The translations under genes and the position numbers were made by a program. Positions 27,523 to 36,389 of a DNA stretch of 64,000 bases are shown here, piece by piece (the first letter of the stretch is position 1; every line of letters begins with the position of its first letter). Below the pieces are notes generated by a model. That model had not been told where the DNA came from and made no database searches. It saw only the letters and a list, made by a program, of their open reading frames with translations. Source of the DNA: Rhodanobacter sp. (GTDB lineage Bacteria > Pseudomonadota > Gammaproteobacteria > Xanthomonadales > Rhodanobacteraceae); the NCBI GenBank assembly GCA_024711345.1, contig JANJTA010000032.1, positions 1-64,000 of the forward strand, written 5' to 3'.

Positions 27523-29688
27523 CTACAGAGGGTAGCGATAGGCGCCGCTGACCACGCCGGTGCGGCGCACGCGGCGGATCACGTCGGCCAGGTGCTTGCG
27601 GTTCTTCACTTCCAGCGCGAACAGCAGCGTGGCCGCGGCGGCATCACGCTCGACGTACTCGACGTTCTCGATGTTCGAGTCGGCGGCGGCGATCGCGGCG
27701 GCCACGGTGGCCAGCACGCCGGGACGGTTGATCACCTCGATGCGCAGCTCGGCGCGGTAGTCGCCCTGCACGTCGCGGTCCCATTCGATCGCCACGCAGC
27801 GCTCCGGCGACTTGCGCAGCTCGACCACGTTCGGGCACTCCTCGCGATGCACCACGATGCCCTTGCCCGAGGACAGATAACCGATGATGTCGTCGCCCGG
27901 CAGCGGATGGCAGCAGTTGGCGAAGCTGAGCACGCCGCGCTCGGCGCCGGTGATGCGGATCTTCTCGTGCGCATGCGCCGACGCATGCCGCTTGCCCGCC
28001 TTCTTGCCGCGCGAGGCGAGCAGCTGGCTGGCGACCACGTCGGGCATGCGGTTGCCCAACGCGATGTCGGACAACAGCTCCTCCAGCCGCTTCAGCTTGG
28101 AGCTTTCCAGGAAGCGGTCGAGCACCGCCGCGGGAATGCCGTCCAGGCTGCTGCCCTGCGCGTCCAGCGCGCGGTCGAGCATGCGGTGGCCGAAGTCCAC
28201 CGCATCCTCGTGCTGCAGGTGTTTCAGGTACTGGCGGATCGCGGTACGCGCCTTGCCGGTGACCACCACTTCCAGCCAGGCCGGGTTCGGTACCGCCGAC
28301 GGCGCGGTGATGATCTCCACCAGCTGACCCGACTCCAGCTTCGCGCGCAACGGCAGCAGCTTCTTGTCGACCCGCGCCGCCACCGCGTGGTCGCCCACGT
28401 CGGTGTGCACGGCGTAGGCGAAATCCAGCGCGGTGGCGTTGCGCGGCAGCGACAGGATGTCGCCGCGCGGGGTGAACAGGTAGACCTCGTCGGGGAACAG
28501 GTCGATCTTGACGTTCTCGATGAACTCCGACGACGACACCGTGCTCGCCGAGCTGTCGACCAGCGAGGACAGCCACTCGCGCGCCCGCGCCTGGGCGCTG
28601 TTGGCCGGGCCCGAGTCGGTCTTGTAGGCCCAGTGCGCGGCCACGCCGCGCTCGGCTACCGAGTCCATCTCGGCGGTGCGGATCTGCACCTCGATCGGCG
28701 CGCCGAACGGACCCAGCAGCACGGTGTGCAGCGACTGGTAGCCGTTCGCCTTGGGGATCGCGATGAAGTCCTTGAAGCGGCGATCGACCGGCTTGTACAG
28801 CGCATGCACCACGCCGAGCGCCATGTAGCAGCTCATCGCGCTGTCGACGACCACGCGGAAGCCGTAGACGTCCATCAGCTGGGCGAAGCTCTTGTGGTCG
28901 TTGCGCATCTTCGAATAGATGCTCCACGGCGACTTGATCCGGCCGACCACGCGGGCCGGCAGGTGGTCGGCGGCCAGCCGCGCGGACAGCGCCGCCTCGA
29001 TCTTGCCCATCGCCTCGCGGCGGTTGCCCAGCGCGGCGCGGATGCGTTCGCTGATCACCCGGTAGCGGTCCGGGTACAGCGCGCGAAAGCCCAGGTCCTG
29101 CAGCTCCGCCTTGAACTTGTTCATGCCCAGGCGCTGCGCGATCGGCGCATAGATCTCCAGCGTCTCGCGCGCGATACGGCGGCGCGAGGGCGCATCCTTG
29201 GCGCCGAGCGTGCGCATGTTGTGCAGGCGGTCGGCCAGCTTGATCATGATGACGCGCAGGTCGCGCGACATCGCCAGCAGCATCTTGCGGAAGCTTTCCG
29301 CGTCGGCTTCCTGGCGGCTGCCGAAGCGCATCTTGTCCAGCTTGGTGACGCCGTCGACCAGCTCGGCCACCACCTCGCCGAACTCGGTGGCCAGCGTCTC
29401 GCGGCTGAGTTCGGTGTCTTCCAGGGTGTCGTGCAGGATCGCCGCGATGATCGTCTCGGCATCCAGTCCGAGTTCGGCCAAGATGCCGGCCACCGCCACC
29501 GGGTGGGTGATGTACGGTTCGCCGCTCTTGCGCTCCTGCCCGGCGTGCGCCTGCGCGCCGAGCTGGAACGCGCGCAGCACGCGATCGACCTGCGCCTCGG
29601 GCAGGTAGGCGACGCGTTCTTTCAGCGCCAGCGCGTACGGCGGCAGCGCGGACAGGTCGACCGTGGCGGAAGGAGTGGCCGCTGTCAT
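27523..29688 (-). CDS. spoT: Bifunctional (p)ppGpp synthetase/hydrolase SpoT
   Basis: RelA/SpoT homologue of 721 aa controlling the stringent-response alarmone. Domains in order: HD hydrolase with HDTLEDTE (about 86-93) and KLADRLHNMRTL; synthetase with RIKSPWSIYSKM and GYQSLHT; TGS (VYLFTPRGDILSLPRNATALDFAYAVH); zinc-finger/helical part with CCHPLPGD; and C-terminal ACT. Both catalytic centres look intact, as expected for SpoT rather than RelA, whose HD site is degenerate. ATG 29688 gives the usual N-terminus; the Pro/Ala-rich codons upstream are probably untranslated. It lies downstream of rpoZ, apparently on one transcript with ridA and recG. Confidence 0.94.
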   Translation of the reverse strand: MTAATPSATVDLSALPPYALALKERVAYLPEAQVDRVLRAFQLGAQAHAGQERKSGEPYITHPVAVAGILAELGLDAETIIAAILHDTLEDTELSRETLATEFGEVVAELVDGVTKLDKMRFGSRQEADAESFRKMLLAMSRDLRVIMIKLADRLHNMRTLGAKDAPSRRRIARETLEIYAPIAQRLGMNKFKAELQDLGFRALYPDRYRVISERIRAALGNRREAMGKIEAALSARLAADHLPARVVGRIKSPWSIYSKMRNDHKSFAQLMDVYGFRVVVDSAMSCYMALGVVHALYKPVDRRFKDFIAIPKANGYQSLHTVLLGPFGAPIEVQIRTAEMDSVAERGVAAHWAYKTDSGPANSAQARAREWLSSLVDSSASTVSSSEFIENVKIDLFPDEVYLFTPRGDILSLPRNATALDFAYAVHTDVGDHAVAARVDKKLLPLRAKLESGQLVEIITAPSAVPNPAWLEVVVTGKARTAIRQYLKHLQHEDAVDFGHRMLDRALDAQGSSLDGIPAAVLDRFLESSKLKRLEELLSDIALGNRMPDVVASQLLASRGKKAGKRHASAHAHEKIRITGAERGVLSFANCCHPLPGDDIIGYLSSGKGIVVHREECPNVVELRKSPERCVAIEWDRDVQGDYRAELRIEVINRPGVLATVAAAIAAADSNIENVEYVERDAAAATLLFALEVKNRKHLADVIRRVRRTGVVSGAYRYPL

Positions 29689-29814
29689 CGGTGCCGGTTC
29701 CTGCTCAGGCGCCCGCCTCGCGGCAGGGGAAGCGGGTGGCTGCACGGCGCGCGCCGACCGTCGCACCGGGCCTGCCGGCGCGGCGGGTACGCTTGCTACA
29801 GCAGCCGCCGTCCA

Positions 29815-30105
29815 TCAGTCGTCGCCGCCCTTGGAAAGGTCGTCGTCGACCTCGGCCGCGGCCCATTCCAGCGCCTCGCGCTCGGCGCGCTCGCGTTCGG
29901 CCTTGTCGATCTGGTCGATGGTGGCCTGGTCGATGCGGCGCGCGGCGATCTCGCGCAGCGCCAGCACGGTCGGCTTGTCATGGTCGGGGTTGACGGCCGG
30001 CTCGGCGCCCTTTTCCAGCTGGCGCGCGCGCTTGGTCGCCATCAGTACCAGTTCGAAACGGTTGTTGACCACCTCGAGGCAGTCTTCCACGGTAATGCGT
30101 GCCAT
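29815..30105 (-). CDS. rpoZ: RNA polymerase omega subunit
   Basis: A 96-aa omega subunit, which helps assembly of the beta' subunit and takes part in ppGpp binding. It shows [30 protein letters not shown], the conserved family core, and [16 protein letters not shown], followed by an acidic C-terminus. CTAAGG lies 8 bases before the ATG. It is the first gene of rpoZ-spoT-ridA-recG with a recognisable promoter upstream. Confidence 0.96.
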   Translation of the reverse strand: MARITVEDCLEVVNNRFELVLMATKRARQLEKGAEPAVNPDHDKPTVLALREIAARRIDQATIDQIDKAERERAEREALEWAAAEVDDDLSKGGDD

Positions 30106-30145
30106 GCGAAATCCTTAGGGAATAAAACGACTTATATGGTCTGAC

Positions 30146-30175
30146 AGTGTAGAGGAGCGAATGCTTTGCTGGCAA
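30146..30175 (-). promoter_or_regulatory. Sigma70-type promoter of rpoZ
   Basis: On the minus strand, TTGCCA (30170-30175) and TACACT (30146-30151) are spaced by 18 bases, about 40 bases before the rpoZ start. This transcript would continue through spoT, ridA and truncated recG into the recombinase operon. Confidence 0.55.
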
Positions 30176-30305
30176 TGCGGCTGCCGCGTATCATGGCGGG
30201 CTGGCCGTGAACCGGCGCGCACTGGCCGGAAGCCAGCCGAAAGCCGTGCAAGATACAAAACCAGACAGTACACTTACTGGCCCCACGACGCGAACCCCCG
30301 CACCG

Positions 30306-31136
30306 ATGCCCCCATCGCCTCGATTCCCCAAGTTGCGCCGCTGGCTGCCCGTGCTCGCCATCGTCTTGCTGGCCGGCTGCACCATCGCCAAGCCGCGCAC
30401 CGACGATCCGCTGGAGAAGTACAACCGCGGCGCCTACAAATTCAATGACGCGGTGGACAAGGCGGTGATCCGCCCGGTCGCGCTGGGTTACCGCAAGGTG
30501 ACCAACCCGCCGGTGCGCCGCTCGTTCAGCGACTTCTTCACCAACATCCGCATGCCGGTCACGGTCGCCAACGACCTGCTGCAGGCGCGCCCGAAGCAGG
30601 CGCTGCAGAGTACCGGCCGCTTCCTGGTGAACCTGACCCTGGGCATCGGCGGCTTCTTCGATCCGGCCAGCCAGCTCGGGCTGCCGATCGAGGACAACGA
30701 CTTCGGCGTCACCCTGGCGCGCTGGGGGGCGCCGGAAGGCGACTTCCTGATGCTGCCGTTCTTCGGCCCCAGCACCGCGCGTGACATCTGGCGCCTGCCG
30801 GTCGACAGCTACTTCTTCGACCCCTTGACCCTGTATGCGAACAACCATCACTACAACGGCCTGCAATACGTGCCGCAGGCGATGTATCTGGTGACCCTGC
30901 GCTCGCGCGCCATCGACGCGGAGGGTTTCCTGCAGTCCGCCTACGATCCGTACGTGTTCATTCGCGACGCGTACCGGCAGCAGCGCCTGTACAAGATCTA
31001 CGACGGCAACCCGCCGGTCGAGATCATCCAGCAGATGCAGGGCCTGGACGAGAAGAATTTCGACCCCGAGGAACTGCTGGACCAGCAGCACCAGTGGGAA
31101 AACAAGCACCCGGAGAGCTCCGGAAAGCAGCCCTGA
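30306..31136 (+). CDS. mlaA: MlaA (VacJ) outer-membrane lipoprotein
   Basis: Component of the Mla phospholipid retrograde transport system; in the outer membrane it extracts misplaced phospholipids from the outer leaflet. The 276-aa product has a signal with the lipobox LLAGC, then the VacJ domain (DPLEKYNRGAYKFNDAVDKAV, RSFSDFFTNIRMPV, RWGAPEGDFLMLPFFGPST, RDIWRLPVD). The last 40 residues are Gln/Glu-rich. ATG 30306 places the lipobox at a normal distance. It is convergent with the mlaFEDCB genes, with a terminator between them, so the pathway is split over two transcripts. Confidence 0.93.
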   Translation: MPPSPRFPKLRRWLPVLAIVLLAGCTIAKPRTDDPLEKYNRGAYKFNDAVDKAVIRPVALGYRKVTNPPVRRSFSDFFTNIRMPVTVANDLLQARPKQALQSTGRFLVNLTLGIGGFFDPASQLGLPIEDNDFGVTLARWGAPEGDFLMLPFFGPSTARDIWRLPVDSYFFDPLTLYANNHHYNGLQYVPQAMYLVTLRSRAIDAEGFLQSAYDPYVFIRDAYRQQRLYKIYDGNPPVEIIQQMQGLDEKNFDPEELLDQQHQWENKHPESSGKQP

Positions 31137-31159
31137 GCGCGACGCAGGGTCGATACGAA

Positions 31160-31187
31160 GAAGGGGCGCCGCGGCCCCTTCTTTTTT
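31160..31187 (+). terminator. Rho-independent terminator after mlaA
   Basis: A perfect 8-bp stem GAAGGGGC/GCCCCTTC with a 6-base loop is followed by six T residues (31182-31187), 24 bases after the mlaA stop. It protects the convergent mlaB end from readthrough. Confidence 0.9.
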
Positions 31188-31215
31188 AGTGTGGCGCACC
31201 CCTTAAGGTCCCGGC

Positions 31216-31521
31216 TCAGCCGAGCAGCCGGTCGACCTCGCAGACCTGGGCCAGCGACTGCATGCCGGCCGGCACGTGCACCACCTGCAATGCCTGGCCG
31301 CGCCGGGCCGCATCGGCTGCGACCGCCAGCACGCAGGCCAGGCCGGCGCTGTCGCTGTGGCGCACGCCGGCCAGATCCAGCCGCGATACCGGACCGCCGG
31401 CCAGCGCGACGCGCATCGCCTGCCATGCCGCCGCGGCGGTATCGAAGCTCAGTTCGCCGCGCACGCCCAGCGTGCCGGGCGTGCCGGTATCCAACTGGAA
31501 GGCGGCGGCAACCGACGTCAC
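31216..31521 (-). CDS. mlaB: STAS-domain protein MlaB
   Basis: A 101-aa cytoplasmic STAS domain, the regulatory partner of the MlaF ATPase in the Mla transporter. It has LGVRGELSFDTAAAAW, then LDLAGVRHSDSAGLACVL with the conserved Ser in the position of SpoIIAA-type phosphorylation, and a C-terminal helix. The GTG start overlaps the mlaC stop (GTGA, 31518-31521), the typical coupling. It is the last gene of mlaFEDCB. Confidence 0.88.
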   Translation of the reverse strand: MTSVAAAFQLDTGTPGTLGVRGELSFDTAAAAWQAMRVALAGGPVSRLDLAGVRHSDSAGLACVLAVAADAARRGQALQVVHVPAGMQSLAQVCEVDRLLG

Positions 31522-32192
31522 GACTTGTCCTTGCTGTCCTTGGCCATCGTGTCCAGCGCCTTGGAGCCCTGGGTCTCGACATTGGTGATCAGCTTCTCGA
31601 TGCCGACCTTGCGGATCTCCGCGTCCACCTGGTTGCGGTAGTTGGTGACGTAGGAGATGCCCTCGATGATCACGTCGTAGGCCTTCCAGTCGCCGTTGCG
31701 TCCCTTGCGGAAGGCATAGTCGACCGACACCAGCTTGCCGTCGTCCAGCACCACCTGGGTGCGTACCACGGTGCGCTTGTCGTTGAGGTCGCCCTTGAAC
31801 GGCAGCACCTTGACCCGGCCGCGGGTGTAATTCAGCAGGCCTTCGGCGTAACGGTGCGTGATCGAGTTGTAGAACGCCCGGGCGAAGCGCTCGCGCTGCG
31901 CCGGGGTGGCCTCGCGGGCATGCTGGCCAAGTACCAGGATCGAGGCGTAGTCGATGTCGAAGTGCGGCAGGAACACCTCGTCGATGACGCTGATCAGCTT
32001 CTCCTGGTTCTTCTTCAGCTCGTCGCGATGACCCTCGATCGCCGTGGCCAGCTGGTCGGCAATGGTCTGCACGACGGCGACCGGAGCCTGCTGGGCAGCG
32101 ACCGGGGCCGCGGCAGCCGACTGGGCGAACGCCGGAACCGCGGCGACGGCACCGAAGGCGATGGCGGCGGCAAGAGCCAATCTGCGCAACAT
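31518..32192 (-). CDS. mlaC: Periplasmic phospholipid-binding protein MlaC
   Basis: A 224-aa periplasmic carrier (Tol-Tol-Ttg2 family) that shuttles phospholipid between MlaA at the outer membrane and MlaFEDB at the inner membrane. The signal peptide ends around FAQSAAAA. The conserved body has DEVFLPHFDIDYASILVLG, RFARAFYNSITHRYAEGLLNY, and YDVIIEGISYVTNYRNQVDAEI. It lies 49 bases after mlaD. Confidence 0.92.
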   Translation of the reverse strand: MLRRLALAAAIAFGAVAAVPAFAQSAAAAPVAAQQAPVAVVQTIADQLATAIEGHRDELKKNQEKLISVIDEVFLPHFDIDYASILVLGQHAREATPAQRERFARAFYNSITHRYAEGLLNYTRGRVKVLPFKGDLNDKRTVVRTQVVLDDGKLVSVDYAFRKGRNGDWKAYDVIIEGISYVTNYRNQVDAEIRKVGIEKLITNVETQGSKALDTMAKDSKDKS

Positions 32193-32241
32193 GGGTAACT
32201 CCTTGGGCTGAACCGGCTCGACGAGCCGGCGGGGGATGGGG

Positions 32242-33093
32242 CTATTTGTTGCCGGCGCCGGCGTCTTTCTTGTCGCCGGGCGAACCGTTGACCAGGAACT
32301 TGCCGATCAGGTCCTCCAGTTGCAGCGCGGACTGGGTCAGGATCATCTCGTCGCCGTCCTTGAGCGCGTCGGGCGAACCGCCCGGCTGGATCGCAACATA
32401 CTGGCTGCCGATCAAACCGCTGGTGAACACCGCGGCGGAGGAATCGTCGGGAATCGCGTCGTAGCGCTTGTCGATCGCCAGCACCACGTCGGCGTTCAAC
32501 TTCACCGGGTCGGCATGCACCGACTGCACGCTGCCGATCACCACGCCGGCCATCTTCACCGGCGCCCCGGCCGACAGCGTGCCGACGTTGGTAAAGCTCG
32601 CCTTCACCGTATAGCTGCCGCCGACGTTGTCGACCACCCCGCCGGCGCCGAAGAACTTGCCCAGCATCTCTTCCAGCGGCTGGGTCGACTTGGTCCGCGC
32701 CAGCGTGCCGCCGGCGGCCACCACCTGCTTCGAGCTGCCGTATTCGATGCCCACGTACTGGTCACCGAGCAGGCCACTGGTGAAGATCGTGGCCACCGAG
32801 TCCTGCGGGATGCGGTCGTAGGCCTTTTCGATCGACAGCTTCACGTCGGCCACGTCACCGCCCGGCTTCAACGCGATCGACTGCACTTGGCCGACACGCA
32901 CGCCGGCGACCTTCACCGGCGCGCGCTCCTTCAGCTGGCCGATGTTGGTGAACTGCGCCTCGACGACGTAGCTGTCGCCCTGACGCACGTTCGCCACCGA
33001 ACTGGTCTGGGTGGCCAGGTAGGCCAGTGCGGCGAAGCCCAGCACGATGAACAGGCCGGTGCCGACGGCGTAGGAACTTCTCGGTTGGCTCAC
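32242..33093 (-). CDS. mlaD: MlaD-like protein with two tandem MCE units
   Basis: Membrane-anchored substrate-binding subunit of the Mla ABC transporter. One N-terminal transmembrane helix (about 9-27) is followed by two MCE domains at about 42-120 and 161-238. The copies are clearly related (TNIGQLKERAPVKVAGVRVG against TNVGTLSAGAPVKMAGVVIG; TSGLLGDQYVGI against TSGLIGSQYVAI), and so are their tails (PLEEMLGKFF against QLEDLIGKFL). Standard MlaD has a single MCE domain and about 180 aa; this product is 283 aa. GTG 33093 is chosen for GAGG 8 bases upstream over a TTG at 33117. The tandem repeat should make a two-storey ring or a longer tunnel. Confidence 0.9.
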   Translation of the reverse strand: MSQPRSSYAVGTGLFIVLGFAALAYLATQTSSVANVRQGDSYVVEAQFTNIGQLKERAPVKVAGVRVGQVQSIALKPGGDVADVKLSIEKAYDRIPQDSVATIFTSGLLGDQYVGIEYGSSKQVVAAGGTLARTKSTQPLEEMLGKFFGAGGVVDNVGGSYTVKASFTNVGTLSAGAPVKMAGVVIGSVQSVHADPVKLNADVVLAIDKRYDAIPDDSSAAVFTSGLIGSQYVAIQPGGSPDALKDGDEMILTQSALQLEDLIGKFLVNGSPGDKKDAGAGNK

Positions 33094-33127
33094 GGCAGAA
33101 TCCTCGGAAAACGACAAGTCATGGCGG

Positions 33128-33904
33128 TCACATCAGGAAGGCGGTCAGGACGAAGTCCAGCGCCAGGATGGCGATCGACGAGGCGACCACGGTGCGGGTG
33201 GTGGCGTAGGCTACGCCCTCGCTGGTCGGCGGCGTGGTGAAGCCCTGGAACACCGCGATCAGCGACACCACCGCGCCGAACGCCAGGCTCTTCAGCAGCA
33301 CGCCGTTGACGATGTCGGTGTGGATGTCGACCTGGGCGGTCATGTTCGACCAGAACGTGCCGTTGTCGATGCCCAGCCAGGTCACGCCCACCAGGTGGCC
33401 GCCGAAGATCGCCATGGCGCAGAACACGCAGCACAGCAGCGGCATCGCGATCAGCCCGGCGAGGAAGCGCGGCGTGGCGACATAAGCGATCGGGTCGACC
33501 GCCATCATCTCCATCGCGTCGATCTGGTCGGTGGCACGCATCAGGCCGATCTCGGCGGTGACCGCGGTGCCGGCGCGGCCGGCGAACAGCAGCGCGGTGA
33601 CCACCGGCCCCAGCTCGCGGTACACCGACAGCGCCACCACCATGCCGCTGGCCGAGGTGCCGCCGAAGATCGACAGCACGTGGTACAGCTGCAGCATCAG
33701 CACCATGCCGACGAACAGGCCGCAGACCATGATGATGGTCAGGCTCATGGCGCCGACGAACCACAGCTGGCGGACGGTTTCGCGCAGGTAGCGGAAGCTG
33801 CGCGGAATCGCCCCCAGCAGGGTCAGCAGGAACAGGCCGCAGGCGCCGATCTGCGCCAGCGACTGGGTCACCACGTTGTTGCCTTGCGGCGCCCGTGCAT
33901 TCAT
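33128..33904 (-). CDS. mlaE: ABC transporter permease MlaE
   Basis: A 258-aa inner-membrane permease of the Mla (Ttg2B/YrbE) family with about five membrane segments. Conserved parts include FVGMVLMLQLYHVLSIFG, RELGPVVTALLFAGRAGTA, TAEIGLMRATDQIDAMEMM, and DPIAYVATPRFLAGLIAMPL. ATG 33904 overlaps the mlaF stop (ATGA), and GGAG lies 9 bases upstream; the in-frame sequence further upstream is mlaF. Confidence 0.94.
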   Translation of the reverse strand: MNARAPQGNNVVTQSLAQIGACGLFLLTLLGAIPRSFRYLRETVRQLWFVGAMSLTIIMVCGLFVGMVLMLQLYHVLSIFGGTSASGMVVALSVYRELGPVVTALLFAGRAGTAVTAEIGLMRATDQIDAMEMMAVDPIAYVATPRFLAGLIAMPLLCCVFCAMAIFGGHLVGVTWLGIDNGTFWSNMTAQVDIHTDIVNGVLLKSLAFGAVVSLIAVFQGFTTPPTSEGVAYATTRTVVASSIAILALDFVLTAFLM

Positions 33905-34737
33905 TTCGCCGCTCCGGCAAAACCCAGCTCGGTGGCGTAGTCGGCGGCCGGGTAGCGGAACGGGATCGGACCGTCCGCCTCGCCGCCGAAGAACTGCCGC
34001 GTCCACGGCGAGCCGTCGTCGGCGATGGTCTTCGGGTCGCCCTGCGCCACCACCTTGCCTTTGGCCAGCAGGATCACGTGGTCGGCGATCTGCTGCACCG
34101 CGGCCAGTTCGTGCGAGACCAGCACGCTGGTGATGCCGAGGGTCTGGTTCAGCGTCTGGATCAGCTTCAGCACCTGGTTCAACGCCACCGGGTCGAGTCC
34201 CACGAACGGCTCGTCGTACAGGATCAGCTGCGGGTCGAACACGATCGCCCGCGCCAGCGCCACCCGCCGCGCCATGCCGCCGGACAACTCGTTCGGCATC
34301 AGCCGCGCGGCGCCGCGCAGGCCCACCGCCTGCAGCTTCATCAGCACCAGGTCGCGGATCAGCACCTCCGGCAACTTCGTGTGCTGGCGCAACGGGAAGG
34401 CCACGTTCTCGAACACGTCGAAGTCGGTCAGCAGCGCGGAGTTCTGGAACAGGTAGCCCACGCCCTCGCGCAGCTTGTACAGCTCCTCGCGCGACAGCTC
34501 GGCCACGTTGCGGCCATCGAGGTGGATGCTGCCGGCGTCGGCGTGCATCTGCCCGGTGATGTGCTTGAGCAGGGTGGTCTTGCCGGTGCCGCTGGGCCCC
34601 ATGATCGAGGTGATCTTGCCGCGCGGGATGTCCAGGTCCAGCGCGTCGAAGATGGTCTTGCCGTTGAGCACCGTGGTCAGGCCGCGGATGCGCACCAGGG
34701 TGGCGTCGTCAGGCGTGGCGCGAACGGTATCGGTCAT
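33901..34737 (-). CDS. mlaF: ABC transporter ATP-binding protein MlaF
   Basis: The 278-aa ATPase of the Mla phospholipid transporter. Motifs: Walker A GPSGTGKTT, Q-loop YLFQNSALLTD, signature LSGGMARRVALAR, Walker B LILYDEPFVGLDP, H-loop SHE. It is the first gene of the mlaFEDCB run and has the usual C-terminal extension that contacts MlaB. Confidence 0.95.
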   Translation of the reverse strand: MTDTVRATPDDATLVRIRGLTTVLNGKTIFDALDLDIPRGKITSIMGPSGTGKTTLLKHITGQMHADAGSIHLDGRNVAELSREELYKLREGVGYLFQNSALLTDFDVFENVAFPLRQHTKLPEVLIRDLVLMKLQAVGLRGAARLMPNELSGGMARRVALARAIVFDPQLILYDEPFVGLDPVALNQVLKLIQTLNQTLGITSVLVSHELAAVQQIADHVILLAKGKVVAQGDPKTIADDGSPWTRQFFGGEADGPIPFRYPAADYATELGFAGAAK

Positions 34738-34814
34738 GGGCGGGGAAAGCCGTAGGGAGAGCAGAGAAGGTAGCGGAAGCGCGCCGCGAAGACCATGTGA
34801 AAACGGTCACGGCC

Positions 34815-35444
34815 TCAGCCGCCGGCCAGCAGCTCGGCGATCAGCGCCTCATGCCGCTGGCACTGCAGCGCGCTGCGCAGGCGCACCGCCCGCACGATCG
34901 CCTGCAGCCCGGCCAGCGCCTCGTCGAACGCGTCGTTGACCAGGATGTAGTCGAACTCGTGCGCGTGGGCGATCTCGCCGCGCGAATTGCGCAGGCGGCG
35001 CTCGATCACCTCGGCGCTGTCCGAACCACGACCGCGCAGGCGCCGTTCAAGTTCCGCGCGCGACGGCGGCAGGATGAACACGCCGACGCAATCGGGCTTG
35101 CTCGCGCGGATCTGCTGGGCGCCCTGCCAGTCGATCTCCAGCAGCACGTCGCGGCCCTGCGCCAGCAGTTCCTGCACCGCAATGCGCGAGGTGCCGTACA
35201 GGTTGCCGTGCACCTCGGCGTGCTCCAGGAAGACGCCTTCGGCGATCTCGCGCTCGAACTCGGCGCGCTCGACGAAGTAGTAGTGCCGCCCGTACGTCTC
35301 GCCCGGCCGCGGCGGCCGCGTGGTGTGCGATACCGACAGCGAGATCCCCGGCTCGCGCTCCAGCAAGGCGTTGACCAGGGTGGACTTGCCCGCGCCGGAG
35401 GGCGCGGCGACCACGAACAGCGTGCCTTCGAGCGGGGCGTTCAT
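34815..35444 (-). CDS. gmk: Guanylate kinase
   Basis: A 209-aa enzyme phosphorylating GMP to GDP. The P-loop APSGAGKST lies at about residues 14-21; the GMP-binding part has SVSHTTRPPRPGE and GRHYYFV; then GRDVLLEIDWQGAQQI and the lid RLRGRGSDS. The ATG at 35444 overlaps the yicC stop (ATGA). The same frame stays open far upstream on the minus strand, but that part lacks any gmk homology and crosses other genes. Confidence 0.95.
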   Translation of the reverse strand: MNAPLEGTLFVVAAPSGAGKSTLVNALLEREPGISLSVSHTTRPPRPGETYGRHYYFVERAEFEREIAEGVFLEHAEVHGNLYGTSRIAVQELLAQGRDVLLEIDWQGAQQIRASKPDCVGVFILPPSRAELERRLRGRGSDSAEVIERRLRNSRGEIAHAHEFDYILVNDAFDEALAGLQAIVRAVRLRSALQCQRHEALIAELLAGG

Positions 35445-36301
35445 TCGATGTTCTGCACCTGTTCGCGCATCTGCTCGATCAGCACCTTCAGCTCCACCGC
35501 GGCGTTGGTGCTGCGCGCGTCGACCGACTTCGAGCCGAGCGTATTCGCCTCGCGGTTGAACTCCTGCATCAGGAAATCCAGCCGCCGGCCGACCGGTTCG
35601 GCCAGGCCGAGCACGCGGCGCGTCTCGGCGATGTGCGTGTCGAGCCGGTCCAGCTCCTCGTCCACGTCGGCGCGGGTGACCTGCAGCACCAGTTCCTGCT
35701 CCAGCCGGCCCGGCTCGACCGGCTGCTTCAAATCGGCCAGCCGCGTTTCCAGCCGGCTGCGCAGCGCGGTGCGGATCTGCGGCATCCAGCCGCGCACGTC
35801 GGCCACCACGCGCTCGATCGCATCCAGCCGCTCGCACAGGATCGCGCCCAGCTTCTCGCCCTCGCGCTCGCGGGTGGCGGTGAGCGCGTCCAGGGCGCGA
35901 TCGAGCACGTCGAACAAGGCGGCCTGCTGCGCCTGCGGATCGGCCTCGGACTGCTGCATTACGCCGGGGAAGCGCAGCAACTCGGTAAACTGCACCTGCA
36001 GCCCGGGAAAGCGCGCAGCCATGTCCAGGTTCAGCTCCGACAGGCGCGCCAGCAGCGCATGGTCCACCTGCAGCGAGCTGCTGCGCGCATCGCTGGTGCG
36101 GCGCACGGTCAGGTCCAGCTTGCCGCGCGACAGCTTGGCCGCCACCCGCTCGCGCAACTGCGACTCGAAGCCGCGCAAGTCGTCCGGCAGCCGCGGGCTC
36201 AATTCGAGATAGCGATGGTTCACCGTGCGCAGCTCGCAACTGAGCGTGCCGGCGGGGCCGGTGTTCTCGGCACTGGCATAGGCCGTCATGCTGCGGATCA
36301 T
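35441..36301 (-). CDS. yicC: YicC/YloC-family endoribonuclease
   Basis: A 286-aa member of the YicC family, reported as an endoribonuclease acting on small RNAs. The typical start [12 protein letters not shown] is seen at 36301, then [20 protein letters not shown] near the N-terminus and [20 protein letters not shown] with [18 protein letters not shown] at the end, the signature C-terminal block of the family. It is divergent from rph, 88 bases away, and coupled to gmk. Confidence 0.93.
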   Translation of the reverse strand: MIRSMTAYASAENTGPAGTLSCELRTVNHRYLELSPRLPDDLRGFESQLRERVAAKLSRGKLDLTVRRTSDARSSSLQVDHALLARLSELNLDMAARFPGLQVQFTELLRFPGVMQQSEADPQAQQAALFDVLDRALDALTATREREGEKLGAILCERLDAIERVVADVRGWMPQIRTALRSRLETRLADLKQPVEPGRLEQELVLQVTRADVDEELDRLDTHIAETRRVLGLAEPVGRRLDFLMQEFNREANTLGSKSVDARSTNAAVELKVLIEQMREQVQNIE

Positions 36302-36389
36302 CGGCGTCTTCCGGACATGGGGAAAGGACGCAATGGTAAACTCTACGGTCTGCCTTGCCCAACCCGGCCAAGCGCCCCCAGGACCGCCC

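Noticed and set aside
26914..30144. Plus-strand open frame of over 1000 codons across ridA-spoT-rpoZ
   Set aside because: It is antisense to spoT, whose domains are clear; the translation is Arg/His/Gln-rich low complexity as expected of the complementary strand of GC-rich genes.
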